Assembly: GCA_036365145.1 (NCBI GenBank)
Contig: JAEOAD010000012.1
Coordinates: 42,600,501-42,664,500, forward strand
DNA from: Orientallactaga sibirica
Taxonomy: Eukaryota > Chordata > Mammalia > Rodentia > Dipodidae
DNA: 64,000 nt
Direction of reading: 5' to 3'
How positions within the stretch are numbered: position 1 is the first letter of the stretch; each line of letters opens with the position of its first letter. Below, one piece after another: positions 36,950-49,032 of this stretch. Position numbers and translations under genes: made by a program. Below the pieces are notes generated by a model. That model was not told the DNA's origin and searched no databases. It worked only from the letters and a program-made list of their open reading frames with translations.

Positions 36950-37060
36950 TTATGAAATATACATTTTTAAATATATATTTTAAAATGTATTATCACTTAT
37001 ATATTCTATATGTATTATAAAATATATTTTTTTAAAATATATATTTTAAAATATATTAAA
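36950..37060. repeat. AT-rich palindromic repeat, two related copies
   Basis: Segments at about 36950-36992 and 37013-37058 share an aatatatattttaaaat-type core that is nearly its own reverse complement. Confidence 0.7.
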
Positions 37061-38488
37061 AATGTAAGTCAGATGTGAGTACTATTCTAATAAGAAGCTT
37101 TTTACTTCTGTGGAATTGTTTTAAATTCTCTTTAAATTTAAATATTGTCCAATACACAAATAAAACTATGACATTGAGAAACATTAATCATTGAATCATT
37201 GTATGATTCCAGTTGCAGTAGAATTAATTTACAGGTTATTGTGTTTCATGATGAGAATTCCTTAGCTTCAGTTTTAGAAAATACTTCATTATGTATTTAA
37301 ATATATTATAATGCATGCTAATTTATTAATCCGGTAATCTCTATGGCATTTTAGAATTAAATTTATTATAGAGCAAGTAAATACTACATGCTATTCTCAA
37401 ACACAAATTTTACCAGATAGTAAGCAGACCTGTTTTTCTGCTCTTAAACACTGTTATGAAAGATACTATGCTTAAGTACACCTTTTACCAGTCACTTTTT
37501 ACAGCAACTTTAGTTGTTTTGATATGTCCTGTTCAGACACATTTCTATCCACAGATATCTCAGTGTTAGAAAGCAGTAATATTTTCAGTTTGAAACTTGG
37601 AATGATTGCAAGATTAGAGCTTCTTGCCATTGTGCTTGCAATGAGTCATGTGGTAGGCTGCTAAGATGAAATTAACATGTATGAACATTTCAGTATAAAT
37701 ATGTCAAATTTCTACCAACCAATAGTTCTTTAATTTTCTAGAACTCAGTTCAGTGGAATCCATCTCTAGACACATATAGCTTAATTCCTTTCCCCACTAT
37801 TCAGTGTCTAATATGCTGTTTTGTCTCCTTGAGAATTTATGATCACAATGCCAAAGGTAGAAAGAGTGAGCTTTTTCTGTTTACATGAAAATGTTTTTCT
37901 TCATGAAGAGGAGTGTCCTCTTTGTGTGCTCCTCCTCCACAGGTCTTGAATGTTGGGGTACATGGGGTCCCTGACCAAGGTGCTATCCTTTTCTCACCCT
38001 ATATGCTCTTTCTGGTGTTACTTGTCATCTATGTTATGGTTTCTACCACTCCTAAACTATATGTGTAACTCACATTTTATCTGGCTGTCAGCCTATGATA
38101 GAGACACTTCCATTGAGATCCTCTTTTAAAATATACCTGCCAAGCTAAAGCCATCATAACCCCCTTGTCTTCCTTGCCTTGATAAATCATATAGTCATTA
38201 AATTGCTCAAGACACACACATGGAAGTCTCTTTATGCATCCTCTTTCCCCTTGACATATATAATATTAGTCTTAATGTATTCTAACTTTAACATTTAATT
38301 CCTATTTCTGCTCCCACTTCCCTAGTAGAGACTTTTGTCTCCTCTGCTACTCACAGCATAGACTTCTGTCTTCCTACCTCTGAAATGACACTTAGTATTA
38401 TACACAAATATAAGCTCTTCCTTTTCCCCAAAGATCTTCTAAAAATAAAAGCATTTTATTTATGATATCTCATTGCTGTGACATTTCA

Positions 38489-41114
38489 GGATTCCATGCA
38501 TCCAAGTTCATTGGGGATATAGGTCTGTAGTTTTTTTTGTTTTTGTTTTTTGTTTTTTTCTTGTATTTCCATCTGGTTTTGGTGTTAGGGTGATACTATC
38601 TTCATAGAAAGAGTTAAGGACCAGTCCCTATTCTCCAATTATGTGAACAAAGCTTGAGTAAAAGTGGTTTCAGTTCTTCAGTGAAGGTTTGGTAGAATTT
38701 GTCTGAGAATCCATTAAGTTCTTGACTTTTCCTTTTGAGGAGACTTTGGACAGTATTTTCAATCTCAGTAGATGTAATAGGTTTGTTTAAAAGATTTATC
38801 TGCCCAGAATTTAGTTTTTGTAGGTTTTATGTGTCTAGAAAGATCATCCATTTCTTCCAGGTTATCCAATTTTGTGGAGTAGAAGTTTTGGAAATATGTC
38901 TTGATGATTCTTACAACTTCATAGATGTCTGTTGTGATCTCTCCCTTTTCATTTCTAATTTTGCTAAATTGACACTTCTCTGTTTTCATTTGATCAAATT
39001 GGCCAGGGGTTTGTCAATCTTGTTTATTTTTCAAGGAATACACTCTTCATTTCATCAATTTTCTTAATTGTTTTCTTAGTTTCCAATTCATTAATTTCTG
39101 TTCTGATCTTAATTATTTTGTTCTATTGGGAACTCTTAGGGTTTCATTGTTCTTGTTTGTCTAATACTTTTAGATTGATGGTTAGGTTATTAATTTCAGA
39201 TTTCTCTGTCTTTGTTATTAGGTATTTAGTGCTATGAATTTTCCCCTTAGGACTACCTTCATTGTGTCCCATAAGTTTTGGTATGTTGTGTTTTCATTAT
39301 CATTCAGTTCTAGAAATTTTACTATTTCATCTTTATTTCTTCCATGTCTCATTCATTATTTAATATTTAATAGCATGCCTTACAGTCTCCAGGAGCTGGT
39401 GTAACTTTTGTTGTTTCGCTTTTGTTAATTTCTATCTTTAATACATTGTGTTAGGATATGATGCAGGAAGTTACATCAACTTTCCTGAATTTATGGAGGC
39501 ATGATTTATGCCCTAATATGTTATCTATTTTGGAGAACGTTCTATGGGTTGCTGAGAAGAATGTTTATTTTGGAATGTTCTGTAGATATCTGTAAGGTGT
39601 AGTTAATCTATGGTGTTGTTAAGCTCCATTATTTCCCTGTTGATTTTCTGCTTGTATGATCTATCTATTGATGATTGTGGGGTATTGAAGTCCCCTTATT
39701 ATAATGATATTGGGATTTATTTCTGTTTGTTGTTGTCAAGGAGTTTTTGTTTTATAAAATGTTGCACACCTGCATCTGGTGCATATAGATTTATGATTGT
39801 GATGTACTCCTGTTGGATCATTCCCTTGATGATTAAAAAGTAGCCTTTTTTTGTCCTTTATGATTACTTTTGGTTTGAAGTCTGTCAGACATCAATATAG
39901 CCACAACTGCTTGTTTATTATTTTGATTTGCTTGGAAAATCATTTTCCATCCATTCACCTTGGAGAGGTGTCTATGTCTATGTGGTAAGGTGGGTTTCTT
40001 GAAGGCAGAACATAGAATGGTACATTTTTTTTCTGATCCACTATTTTAACTTGCATTTTCTGATGGGTGAGCTAAGACCATTAATAGTTAAGGTTATAAC
40101 TGTGAGCTTTGATTAAATCTTTGCCATGTTGGAGGATTTATAGGGTTTGTTGCTTTCTTAGGCTTTGCATGTTTTCATACCTGCTCTAGTTTTTTGTTAT
40201 TGTGTTTTTCCTCTTGTAGGCTCTTGAAATTGGTTGTTTGATTCTTCTGTGTGGAGTATTCCCTAAAGTATTCCCTGTAGGTTTGGCTTTGTGTTCATAT
40301 AATCATAGAGCTGGCATTTATCATGGGAAATTTTCGTTTTACCATCTATTATGAGGGATACTTTATCTGGTTACAATAGTTTGGGTTAGACTTTTAAATG
40401 CTCCATTCTAAGGCCTTCTTCTGGCTGTAAGGATTTCCACTGAAAAATCTGTGGTAATTCTGACTGAATTGCATCTGTATGTAATGAGTTGTTTCTTGCT
40501 GCTTTTAGCATTCTCTCTTGGTTTTCATTATTTAGCATTTTAACTATGATGTATCTTGCAGAGTTTCTTCTTTGGGGAGTCTGGTGTTCTATGAACTTTT
40601 TGTATCTAGATGGTTTATCTTTTAAGAAAGTGGGAATGTTTTCTTCAACAATTTTGTTTATCATATTCTTCATGCCTTTGGCCTGAATATCTTCCCCTTA
40701 TGGTATAACCATGATCCAGTAGTTCGGTTGTTTTAGAGTATCCTGCAATTCCCTGACATTCTGTTTGCATGATTTTTAAACTTATCATAGTTTTTGAATT
40801 CCTGAACAATATCTTCTGTCTTGTCTTCCAGATCTGAGGTTCTGTTTTTCACATAATTAACCCTGTTAGTGAGGGTTTCTAGAGAGGCTTTTATAATAAG
40901 CTCTATTTGATTATTGTTTTCTGTTGCATTTTCCTGTATCATATTAATCCCCTTGTTGAGTTCTAATTCCAGGTGTTTGATTTTTCTTGACACTCCTTGG
41001 AGTTCATTCTTTAATTTAATCATGTCTTCATTAAGCCTAATCAGCTGGTTATTGAGATCCTCTATTTGTTGATTCACCTTTGATTCATTTCTCTTTCTTT
41101 TGAGGTCTCTCTGC
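38489..41114 (-). mobile_element. L1 LINE, antisense, with ORF1 and the first part of ORF2
   Basis: Read on the minus strand, 40733-41077 encodes the coiled coil of L1 ORF1p, with leucine/isoleucine heptads such as IEDLNNQLIRLNEDMIKLKN. 40386-40673 encodes its RNA-binding C-terminal part (ARYIIVKMLNNENQERMLKA). ORF2 follows: the endonuclease motif CLQETHL is at about 39987-40007 and the start of the reverse transcriptase region (KIRNEKGEITTD) at about 38930-38965. Frames are broken. Homology stops near 38489, inside the reverse transcriptase, with no 3'UTR or poly-A, so the element lacks its 3' half. It cannot be mobile. Confidence 0.88.
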
Positions 41115-41252
41115 TTTTGTTTTGTGAGACCCTAGCCCAGGCTGACCTGGAATTCACTATGTAATCTCAATATGGCCTTGAACTCATGGCAATCCTCCTA
41201 CCTCTGCCTCCCAAGTGCTGGGATTAAAGGCATGTGCCACCACGCCTGGCTC
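41115..41252 (-). mobile_element. B1-type SINE inserted in the antisense L1
   Basis: Reads gtgagaccctagcccaggct through ctctgcctcccaagtgctgg to caccacgcctggctc, without a long poly-T, directly adjoining the next SINE. Confidence 0.88.
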
Positions 41253-41446
41253 AAATATTATTATTTATTTATTTGCAAGCAGAGAGAGAATGAATATGGG
41301 TGCACCAGGGCCTCTAGCCACTACAAACCAACTCCAGATACATGTGCCACTTTGTGCATCTGGCTTTACATGGGTACTGGGCAATCAAAACAGGTCTTTA
41401 GGCTTTGCAGGCAACTGCCTTAACCATTGAGGTATCTCTCCAGCCC
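41253..41446 (-). mobile_element. tRNA-derived SINE inserted in the antisense L1
   Basis: Reverse copy directly next to a B1 (41115-41252). It runs from tatttatttatttgcaagca to gtatctctccagcccc. Together the two SINEs separate L1 ORF1 from its upstream region. Confidence 0.88.
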
Positions 41447-41705
41447 CTTGGTTTTGTTTTATTATGTTAGGCCTAGTGACATAAGCTGGACATTTTAAAA
41501 GATGACTCCATTACATTTCATTTATGCAATTGTTGGTTTTTGGATGATTTACTTGCAGCTCAGTGATTCACTTAGTCAGGGTCGCATAGCTGATTGTGTG
41601 TTCATTTTGGGATTCCATTTCTTTTGTCTCCTTTATGTTTTTATGTGAAACTTTTATTGTGAGACTACTCAGTCTTTGTGGAGAGTTCTCAGTTTTTATT
41701 TTTTG

Positions 41706-41748
<43 letters not shown>

Positions 41749-42060
41749 GGGAGGGAGAGTCCACCCCTCTCGGGGTAAAAGTCTGGTTTTATTAAGAAGA
41801 AAGCAAGGATTTGGTGGTGTAGGATCTTCAGTCAGTGCTATGTTTTAGGTTTGAAATGGCTTGGAGTAGAATGCTGTTGTATCCACAGATACATAAGTTG
41901 TGACCATTGCAAGTGCAATCAGCCCCAAGAGCATGTGGACAGCAGGGCAAAGACTTTGCAGTTTGGTTAATCCAGTTTAATGTGTTATCAGCAACCTTGG
42001 AAAAGTAATAGGACCTCCTGTATGGGGTCTCCAAAATGCCTACAATCAGCACTTTCTAAC
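41447..42060 (-). mobile_element. probable upstream part of the antisense L1
   Basis: Lies just beyond two inserted SINEs, on the 5' side of ORF1 in L1 orientation. It includes a (GT)n tract at 41708-41747. No intact frame remains. Assignment to the L1 rests mainly on position. Confidence 0.45.
41708..41747. repeat. (GT)n microsatellite
   Basis: About 20 GT units within the probable L1 upstream region. Confidence 0.95.
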
Positions 42061-42073
42061 CCACCATTGGCTA

Positions 42074-42490
42074 AGCCCCAAACACACTGGCAATCCTCCC
42101 CTGATCTGAGTTCACAGGCCCCAATCAAGCACGCACCTCACCCTATCCCAGTGCCTCTGCCCCAAACACACCTGAACACACCTGCACCTCATCCATCCCT
42201 ATTGCCCAAGCATAGTGGCACTTCACTGTTCTGAGCCACAGGTCCCAAAATCGCTCAGACCCATAACATGCCTGCACTTCATCCGGTCCCAGCACATAGG
42301 TCTCAAATAGGCCTGCACCTCTCCTGGTTTGAGTACAAAGGCTCCAAGCTGGGCTTCACCTCACCAGCCCATAGCACACAGGCCACAAACATGCAAACAC
42401 TTTACTGGGTTCCAGCACCAGGCCTTAAGCATGCTGACACTTCAGTTCGTCCTAGCAGCCTATCCACAAACATACCTAAACCTTTCAGGA
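42074..42490. repeat. degenerate tandem array with a unit of about 41 bases
   Basis: C-rich units of the form 'cctgcacctcatccggtccc-agcaca-aggcc-caaacatg' recur. The clearest run is 42270-42475, about five units of 40-42 bases, each opening with a version of cctgcacctca and closing with aaacatg/aagcatg/aaatagg. Earlier units are less regular. It lies on the 5' side of the antisense L1. Open frames across it are composition effects. Confidence 0.7.
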
Positions 42491-42514
42491 TATCTGCTTT
42501 TTATATCATTGCTT

Positions 42515-42667
42515 TATATTATTAATTTTTGTTTCTTTTTGTCTTTAGACAGGTATGGGTTTGTCTGTAAGTCATGTAGATCAAGCTGAACTCGGATTTG
42601 TGGCAATCGCCCTTCCTCTGCCTTCTGAGTCTTAGAATTACAGGCATGCATCATCACACAGGCAGCT
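42515..42667 (-). mobile_element. old, diverged B1-like SINE
   Basis: Reads tttgtctgtaagtcatgtag, cttcctctgccttctgagtc and ttacaggcatgcatcatcac. This is recognisable as a decayed 7SL-derived element. Confidence 0.65.
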
Positions 42668-43391
42668 GATATTACTGCATGCCTTTTGTTTACTTTTACT
42701 AACCTGCTTATTTCCCATAGAACAGTTCAATTGTAAAATTGTAATAAATTGTTGTAGCCATCCCATTTGGCTCTTCACTTTTACAGGATGAGAAAAGTAA
42801 TTCCTCCAGGAAATAAACTGCTAAAGTTCCCACAAGTTAGAGAAGCAGTAAAAAGAATTTTGGAACGATAACTGAAGCTTTGCTTCTCCAAACCCAGTGT
42901 TACGTTCAGTGTACTTACTTATCTTGATTCCAAGTCTATGGCAGCCTGGGAAAAATTAGTACAGGAAAATCAGTAAAATGAGAGGCCTTTATAGCCACCG
43001 ATGTACATTGCTTATGAGTCATGAACAATCACTTGTGTTTATGGTATGAGACTACTGTGACTTAAATGAACATCTAGTTATTTTTGATTTTCACATCCTA
43101 ATGTACTTTTGGAAGAAATTTTTTTTGAGAAACTTGGCTCAGTTTTTGAAACTGAACTAGGAATATACCAGAATCTGTTATGATTTAGCCAGGCCACAGA
43201 ATCTGTGACATGCTGATGATTACCAAGTTGGCTTAGCAAGTCCTCTTCCCTTTCTTTGCTGCTTTCCCACTTACCATGAGCTTGGTTGCTTTTGACTACA
43301 ACACTAAAAATATGTCTTTTTAAAGGTTTGTCTTAGAAACAGAACAGTACTTCTTAAATCCAAATTTAGAAGTTTTGCCATTTGAAAAACT

Positions 43392-43425
43392 TATGTTAGA
43401 CTTCTCTATATGTTAGACTTCTCTA
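43392..43425. repeat. perfect 17-base tandem duplication
   Basis: The unit tatgttagacttctcta occurs twice, head to tail, about 220 bases before exon F. Confidence 0.9.
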
Positions 43426-43648
43426 TAATACTCTGAGGTGAACTAGGTGGATCTGGTAGCAGCCCATAGCCATAAATACTTCTTACTCCTTAGGGAAATG
43501 GTCAGGAATGGTCTGACGTCGGGTACTGTATGACAAGCCTGTCAAAAGTAACTTCTGGGGAAAACTCTAAATAATTTTCATATCAGCATTTCTTAAATTA
43601 TTACCTATATTGACATTAAGAGTTTTTTTTTTTCTTTTATCTTCCAAG

Positions 43649-43730
43649 GTATGGAGAAGCATTATTTATGAATTCCAAACTTATCAGTGGTGTTACTGAA
43701 TTTCTTAATACTGAAGGTGAACTTAAAGAG
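43649..43730 (+). CDS. TRHDE: TRHDE exon F (penultimate, short)
   Basis: A T-rich tract at 43624-43645 leads to the acceptor ccaag. Base g43649 completes Arg. The 27 codons that follow read YGEALFMNSKLISGVTEF, then LNTEGELKE. The donor gtaaat at 43731 follows a complete codon. The exon is too short to stand out by open-frame length and was found from its protein sequence and its fit in phase between exons E and G. Confidence 0.93.
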
Positions 43731-44219
43731 GTAAATATATTTTAACTATGTATTTGCTCTTTTTAAAGAAAACACAAAATTATAGTTGCACTTTTTATAG
43801 ATTCTCACTTGCATGTGCACCTACATATTATTTTTTTCAATTCATTACTGGCAAAAGTATTTATTATCTATTAAACATAAGATGCCAATGAAAAGTGTTG
43901 GAATGTCTGTGAAGATTGTTTGAATATAATGATTTAAAACTTAGATACCCCCAAAATTCACTCTTTAATCCAGTCTGCTATTTCTCCACTGATTTTGTGA
44001 ACCCAGTTTAGAACTCATAGACCAGCAAGCTACTGTGCTAGTGATGTCCTATTTGTACTGAGGACTACACTTGGTGTTGAGGTGTAGAACAGAAGCCTCA
44101 CTGATGTGTTCAGTCCTGGGAAGACAACAGATAAACACTTAACCTAGCTTGTTAATAGAATGAATTTGTATGTGTGAAAACTAACACGTCTAGCAATATA
44201 CATTGAAAGTAATAGTTTG

Positions 44220-44525
44220 CTGTATAAATTACATTCTTGCTGGGACCAAATATCTGACCAGAAGCAACTTATGGAAGGAAAGGAATTTCTGTTTTGGCTT
44301 ACAGTTTTGAGCTTATTATGGTGGGGAAACCATGGCATGAGCAAATAGCAGGATAATCACATCTTGTCACTTCAGCAGGGAGGAAACAGAGTGAGCTGCT
44401 ACTATTGAGCACTGGCAAACTGGGCTGCACTGTGGGATCACAAAACCTACCCCCACATATATTTTCCATCTGGCTTCACCAGATGGGGATTAAGTACAAG
44501 GCTTAATCATAACAAAATATGATGG
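44220..44525 (+). repeat. dispersed repeat, same family
   Basis: Reads attcttgctgggaccaaata, 'agaagcaacttatggaagga', 'gttttggcttacagttttga', 'tccatctggcttcaccagat'. Confidence 0.65.
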
Positions 44526-45291
44526 TTTGGGGGGGCGTTTTTCACTCAAATATTTGCTTAAGTTAGTTTGCTTGACATAGTCACAAGTTACTTTTAAATG
44601 AAAATAAGCTTATGTTTTTAAATGAATCAATGTCCAGGTTTTGTAAGTTGTGGAATAAAAGGATTTTCTTTCCCTCCAGGTTTATTTCTCTCAATATTTA
44701 AGCCAGCTAGGTGTGTCACCCACACTAACTCACATCTCTATTAAAAAGGGGTATGGATTGACTAAATACTTTGAAAAATATCAAAATGCAGATTCTTTTA
44801 TTTGATTATGATAAGTTAAGCCTCACACTCCTACTCCTGTTTCCTCTCTGTATATGTATAACATATATGTCTTATTTGGCATTGGTTTTCTTAGTTTTAA
44901 CTTTTGAAATGGCTGATGCTGGCTCCAGGAGCTAATCCAATTGAGCAGAATTTCCTCAGAAACATCAGTCCTGGTACCCTCTTAGCATCATCTGACATCA
45001 TCCAGTCTCCTGAAATTGTCCACCATGTACTTTCTGGACTTCTGTCACATCATGATATGAGTAGAACTGAAACTCTGATTTTAATTACTTGCAATTCAAT
45101 CTTTATCCCTGCTATGTGCTATGTGTGTTTCCAACCCAGAAGGATTTAGCTGTGAGATCCCACACTTTTTGTTGCTACATTTTTAACGATAAAAGCCAAA
45201 TGGAAAGGCTTGCAAAGGTCCATAAATAACAATTACATAAATGCTTGCTTCCAATGTTTATAACTTTTAAAATATTTATTTAAAAATGTTT

Positions 45292-45567
45292 TTAATTTTT
45301 TAATTTATTTTTGGAGAGAGAGACAGAGAGAGATAGACAGAGAGGGAGAGGGAGACAGAGATGGGCACGCCAGCAGTCTCTCAGCTGCTGTGAACGACAT
45401 CCAGATGCGTGCGCCCCCTTGTGGTCAAGTGCAGCATTGCGCCCTTGCGTCACTTTGCATCTGGCTAAACGTGAGACCTGGAGATTGGAACCGCTGGACA
45501 TTGGAACCAGCATTCTTATTAGGCTTAGCAGTCAGGCGCCTTAGCCGCTAAGCCATCTCTCCAGCCC
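45292..45567 (-). mobile_element. tRNA-derived SINE, long subfamily with duplicated B box
   Basis: Reverse copy with gccagcagtctctcagctgc and gcccccttgtggtcaagtgc. The B-box complement ttggaacc occurs at 45485-45492 and again at 45501-45508. It ends ccatctctccagccc. Confidence 0.92.
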
Positions 45568-45578
45568 AAAAATATTTT

Positions 45579-45593
<15 letters not shown>

Positions 45594-45624
<31 letters not shown>

Positions 45625-45628
45625 GTGC

Positions 45629-45664
<36 letters not shown>
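45594..45664. repeat. compound (CT)n-(GT)n microsatellite
   Basis: CT repeat to about 45622, then GT repeat 45633-45664, between two SINE-derived segments. Confidence 0.92.
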
Positions 45665-45666
<2 letters not shown>

Positions 45667-45667
45667 A

Positions 45668-45755
45668 TGTGTCTGGTTTATGTGAGTGGCTTGGGAATTG
45701 AAACTGGACACACAGGCTTTGAAAGCAAGCGCCACTGAATCATCTTCCCACCACA
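45668..45755 (-). mobile_element. tRNA-derived SINE fragment after a CT/GT microsatellite
   Basis: Only the head part remains (tgtctggtttatgtgagtgg ... gaatcatcttcccaccac), truncated at a compound microsatellite. Confidence 0.6.
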
Positions 45756-46599
45756 TCTTAGTTTTTAAATTTAGTCCTTTTGATATCATGATTTCTACAT
45801 TCAGTAATCTGGGAATAGAAAATTGATTTCCCCACAACCTGCATAGCCACTGAAGGGAACAAAGACAAAGACCTCTCCCCTTCCCTGTAGTCTCCTTTCT
45901 CTTCCCTTATAGCTTCCATTATTCTCTTTTATCCTCTGTCTGCCCATGTCTTTCCTGTCCCTTGTTCTTGCTTTCCTCTTTTTCTGTCTGTCTTTTATAT
46001 ATTCTCTGGTTTGATAATACCAAGGCTATGAAAAATTTCTTTTAAATGGATATTTAATTGACTTCTGTCATCTATAAACGTTTTTGTTTTACATATTTCA
46101 CTTATATATTTAATTTTAATCCTTTATGTAATTGCCATTTAGATGTTCCAAGGTGCCCCATCATAAAAGGTGCAATTTCAAAACAGAAACTAAATTGTGC
46201 CTTTTGTTCCATTATCTTCAAAGCAGCTAGCTTTACAACACAAGCTATCAGCGGAACTAGTGATGAATCCCTTCACTGTGGAGTTACTTGCTCTCAGTTT
46301 CTAGTTTAACCAGCGTACCTTAGGACTTTTCATACTTTGATCATTAAAACATTGTCTGTAAGAATAAGGAATGCTATTTTGGGGTACGGTGGAGGCTTTA
46401 GTTTGTTGATTATAACCCTTTTCTTTAAGTAGAAAGAGTTAAGCAAAATCCAGTTTCATTTTCCTATAACCCAGAAGCCTCAGAAACAGAAAACTCAGTG
46501 TCCTCCCTTAGGGTATTTCTTATTTTGAAGGATCTTTAGATCAAAAGAGATTTCTGTATCATGTGAATTCTAAAAAACTTCCTTGATATTCTATTTATG

Positions 46600-46885
46600 T
46601 GTGTATCTGTGTGTGCAGGTGCACTTGTGTGCACATAGGTGTGGAGACCAGAGGACAGGCTCAGGTGTCATTCCTCAGGAACACCTTCTACCTTTTTGAC
46701 ATTTTTTTTGAGGCACAAAGGATCTCTCATTGGGCCTAGAGGCTGCCAATTAGGTTAGGCCCCAGGTTTGAATAACAAACATGTGCCACCACACCTGGAA
46801 TTTAGGTGGGTATTAGAGACCCAAACTTATGTTTTCATGCTGGGGTGGCAAGTACTTTATCCATTGTGCTTTCTCTCTAGCTTCC
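46600..46885 (-). mobile_element. B4-like SINE (tRNA-like plus B1-like)
   Basis: The order gtgtggagaccagaggacag, tttttttgaggcacaaagga, catgtgccaccacacctgga, then tttatccattgtgctttctc matches the rodent B4 layout in reverse. Confidence 0.75.
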
Positions 46886-48315
46886 TTCCTTGATATTTTA
46901 ATTATCCTTATCACTTTTAGGTTGATTTTGTACAGAAACTTATATTGTTATGATACCTTACCTCTAACATATTCTATTACCTAAAACTGGACTTTCTCTC
47001 TAATTTATGTTGCTAGAAGTTTCAAAAATATTTATTCATGAGGCAATCCATCATTTCCTCAACTGCAAAACAATATAGGCACAACAAGTTCCTCGAGGAA
47101 CCTCAGGAACTTTGTCATTTTCCACACTAATTTCCCTCAAGTAGCCCTCCCATGTGCCCAGTTCTTCTGCCCTTGAAACCTAATACACAACACAGTCATA
47201 GAGGAGCATGGGTCTTCTGCTTCATGGGTAAACCATATGCACTCTTATTGCTGAAGATATTTGTCTCATAATAGGACAATAATTAATTCCATGTAATTCT
47301 ATAATGAATAATATTATATTATGTTTTGCAATTTAATCTTAAAGTACTTTCTTTTATGATGTTGAGTATCTAGTATATCTAAAACTAAGATTCTTAAAGT
47401 GCTAAAATGGATATTAGCATGTAAATGAACAAGCATCCCTGAATTCTCATGCTAAAAAAATCAGAATGCACTGATGTTTACTAAATGTTACTTTATAAAA
47501 GTTCTCAAACATATAGCATTTAAAACAAAATTATGGCATGACATTAATATCTAAGAAACACAATTAAAACAAAAAGAGTAGAAAATCTTGCATAGAGCTG
47601 AAAAGGTGAGAGGACCAGAATGCTGAGTGCCTCTATTATCTCAAGCCACTATAGGAAGGAAGGCTCTGTCAGCACTACTCATACCTCAGGGACCTGTGAC
47701 ATGGTACTCTGGTCACTCATTGATTCTAAGAGATGTAGAGAAACAATGCCATATGCTCAACTTATGGCAACTGTGGACAGTGGGCCCGATATGCTTTGAT
47801 CAATTAGCTACATAGGAGTGACAGACTCCCTGTGCTCATAAGGGAAATATTTACTGTACATAAATCATGATTTAAGAAATGTTTCTCTAGAGACCCTTCA
47901 GTTACACTGTCTATGATCATTCCCTTGCAAGAGAATCTGACCTTCTATTAGTAACAGTTCATAAAGAATTTTCTTTATGCATTCAAGTGGTATCATAAAG
48001 AAAATTATCCTCTACAGAGTTAAAGTTGCCAAAAGGGGCATTGACCACTCTCACATATTCAATGTCTAAGAAAAACATGACTATGCTGAACATACTTTAA
48101 AAGAAGTAGGTATTTTTGATGGGTATATCATATACAAATAGAGGCAGAATTAGCTATGTTTTGAAATAAACTATAAAATTCAAAACAGAATAAGATGCAT
48201 CGTTTGTTGCTTTATGATAATTGAATATATTTAAACATAAATATTTACATACAAATGTATCATTGTATTAATGAGCTAAATTTCAAAATGTGACTCAAAT
48301 ATTTCCATTAGACTA

Positions 48316-48404
48316 TGTGTGTGAGTGCACACACACATGTGTGCATGTGCGTGTGCATGTGTGTGTGCATGTGCATGTGTGGGTGCGTGTGTGTGTGTGT
48401 GTGT
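48316..48404. repeat. GT/GCAT-rich microsatellite
   Basis: Imperfect GT repeat with gcatgt interruptions, just ahead of an L1 3' end. A 74-codon open frame through it is spurious. Confidence 0.9.
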
Positions 48405-48439
48405 TTCTACTGAAAGACTGCAAGTTCTAGAGAACCTAA

Positions 48440-48690
48440 TAGTTGCTGGGAGAGGGTGGTCATGTTCTTCAGGTATGGAGCCACTGGTAATTGTTCATTC
48501 TCCAGTCAATAACTTCCTGCCCATGCTAATGCAAGCAATCCTACTTTAACTCTGTGGAATTAATGGAACTAAATTAAAACTGAGGAGAGTTTTAGTGTAA
48601 GGTGGAAGAGGACGAGAGGGCAATTGGGGGAACAATACTAAAATACGTTATATACATTTCTGAAAGTAAACAAAAAGTAAAAACTTCAGT
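48440..48690 (+). mobile_element. rodent L1 3'UTR fragment, 5'-truncated
   Basis: The order 'gtaattgttcattctccagt', 'cctgcccatgctaatgcaag', 'tctgtggaattaatggaact', 'aaaatacgttatatacattt' matches the 3' end of rodent Lx-type L1. A GT-rich microsatellite precedes it. Confidence 0.65.
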
Positions 48691-49019
48691 GTGTTCCTTA
48701 TTTTTATTACTATTGAAAATTTTGGTCAAATTTCAGATTAATGTCTAGAACATAGGCAATTGTTAGTTCCACATTGAGTATCTTATATGTTTATTTTAAT
48801 ACACAGTCACTGTTGAGGTTTGGTCAGGGATATGGTTCTGAGATATGTCTATCCATTGCCAATGCTTCCAGACACAATTCTGTGTAGGAAAGTAATGATA
48901 AACTTTGAGAGAGCCCATTAGTAACATGTAACCTAAATGGTACTGTTGTAAACAGACCACGTTACCCATGACCTGAAAACCAAATTAATTTGAAGAGGTA
49001 TAATTAACTGCATTGTCAC

Positions 49020-49032
49020 CACCCCCCCCCCC
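49020..49032. repeat. poly-C run
   Basis: Uninterrupted run of about 13 C, unusual in this AT-rich intron. Confidence 0.9.

Larger units (their letters stand above)
36632..43648 (+). other. TRHDE intron E-F
   Basis: 37070-38480 shows nothing recognisable. From 38489 to about 42500 the intron is occupied by an antisense L1 with SINEs inserted in it. 42670-43648 is plain AT-rich sequence with one short tandem duplication. Confidence 0.8.

Noticed and set aside
38735..39067. 110-codon plus-strand open frame
   Set aside because: It is the antisense of L1 ORF2. The minus-strand frame in the same place carries the real similarity.
42061..42525. Proline/threonine-rich open frames (84-86 codons) as a mucin-like gene
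   Set aside because: They come from C-rich tandem units in more than one frame and have no start context or homology.
45585..45760. Histidine-threonine-rich frame as a protein
   Set aside because: It is the translation of a compound CT/GT microsatellite plus a SINE fragment.
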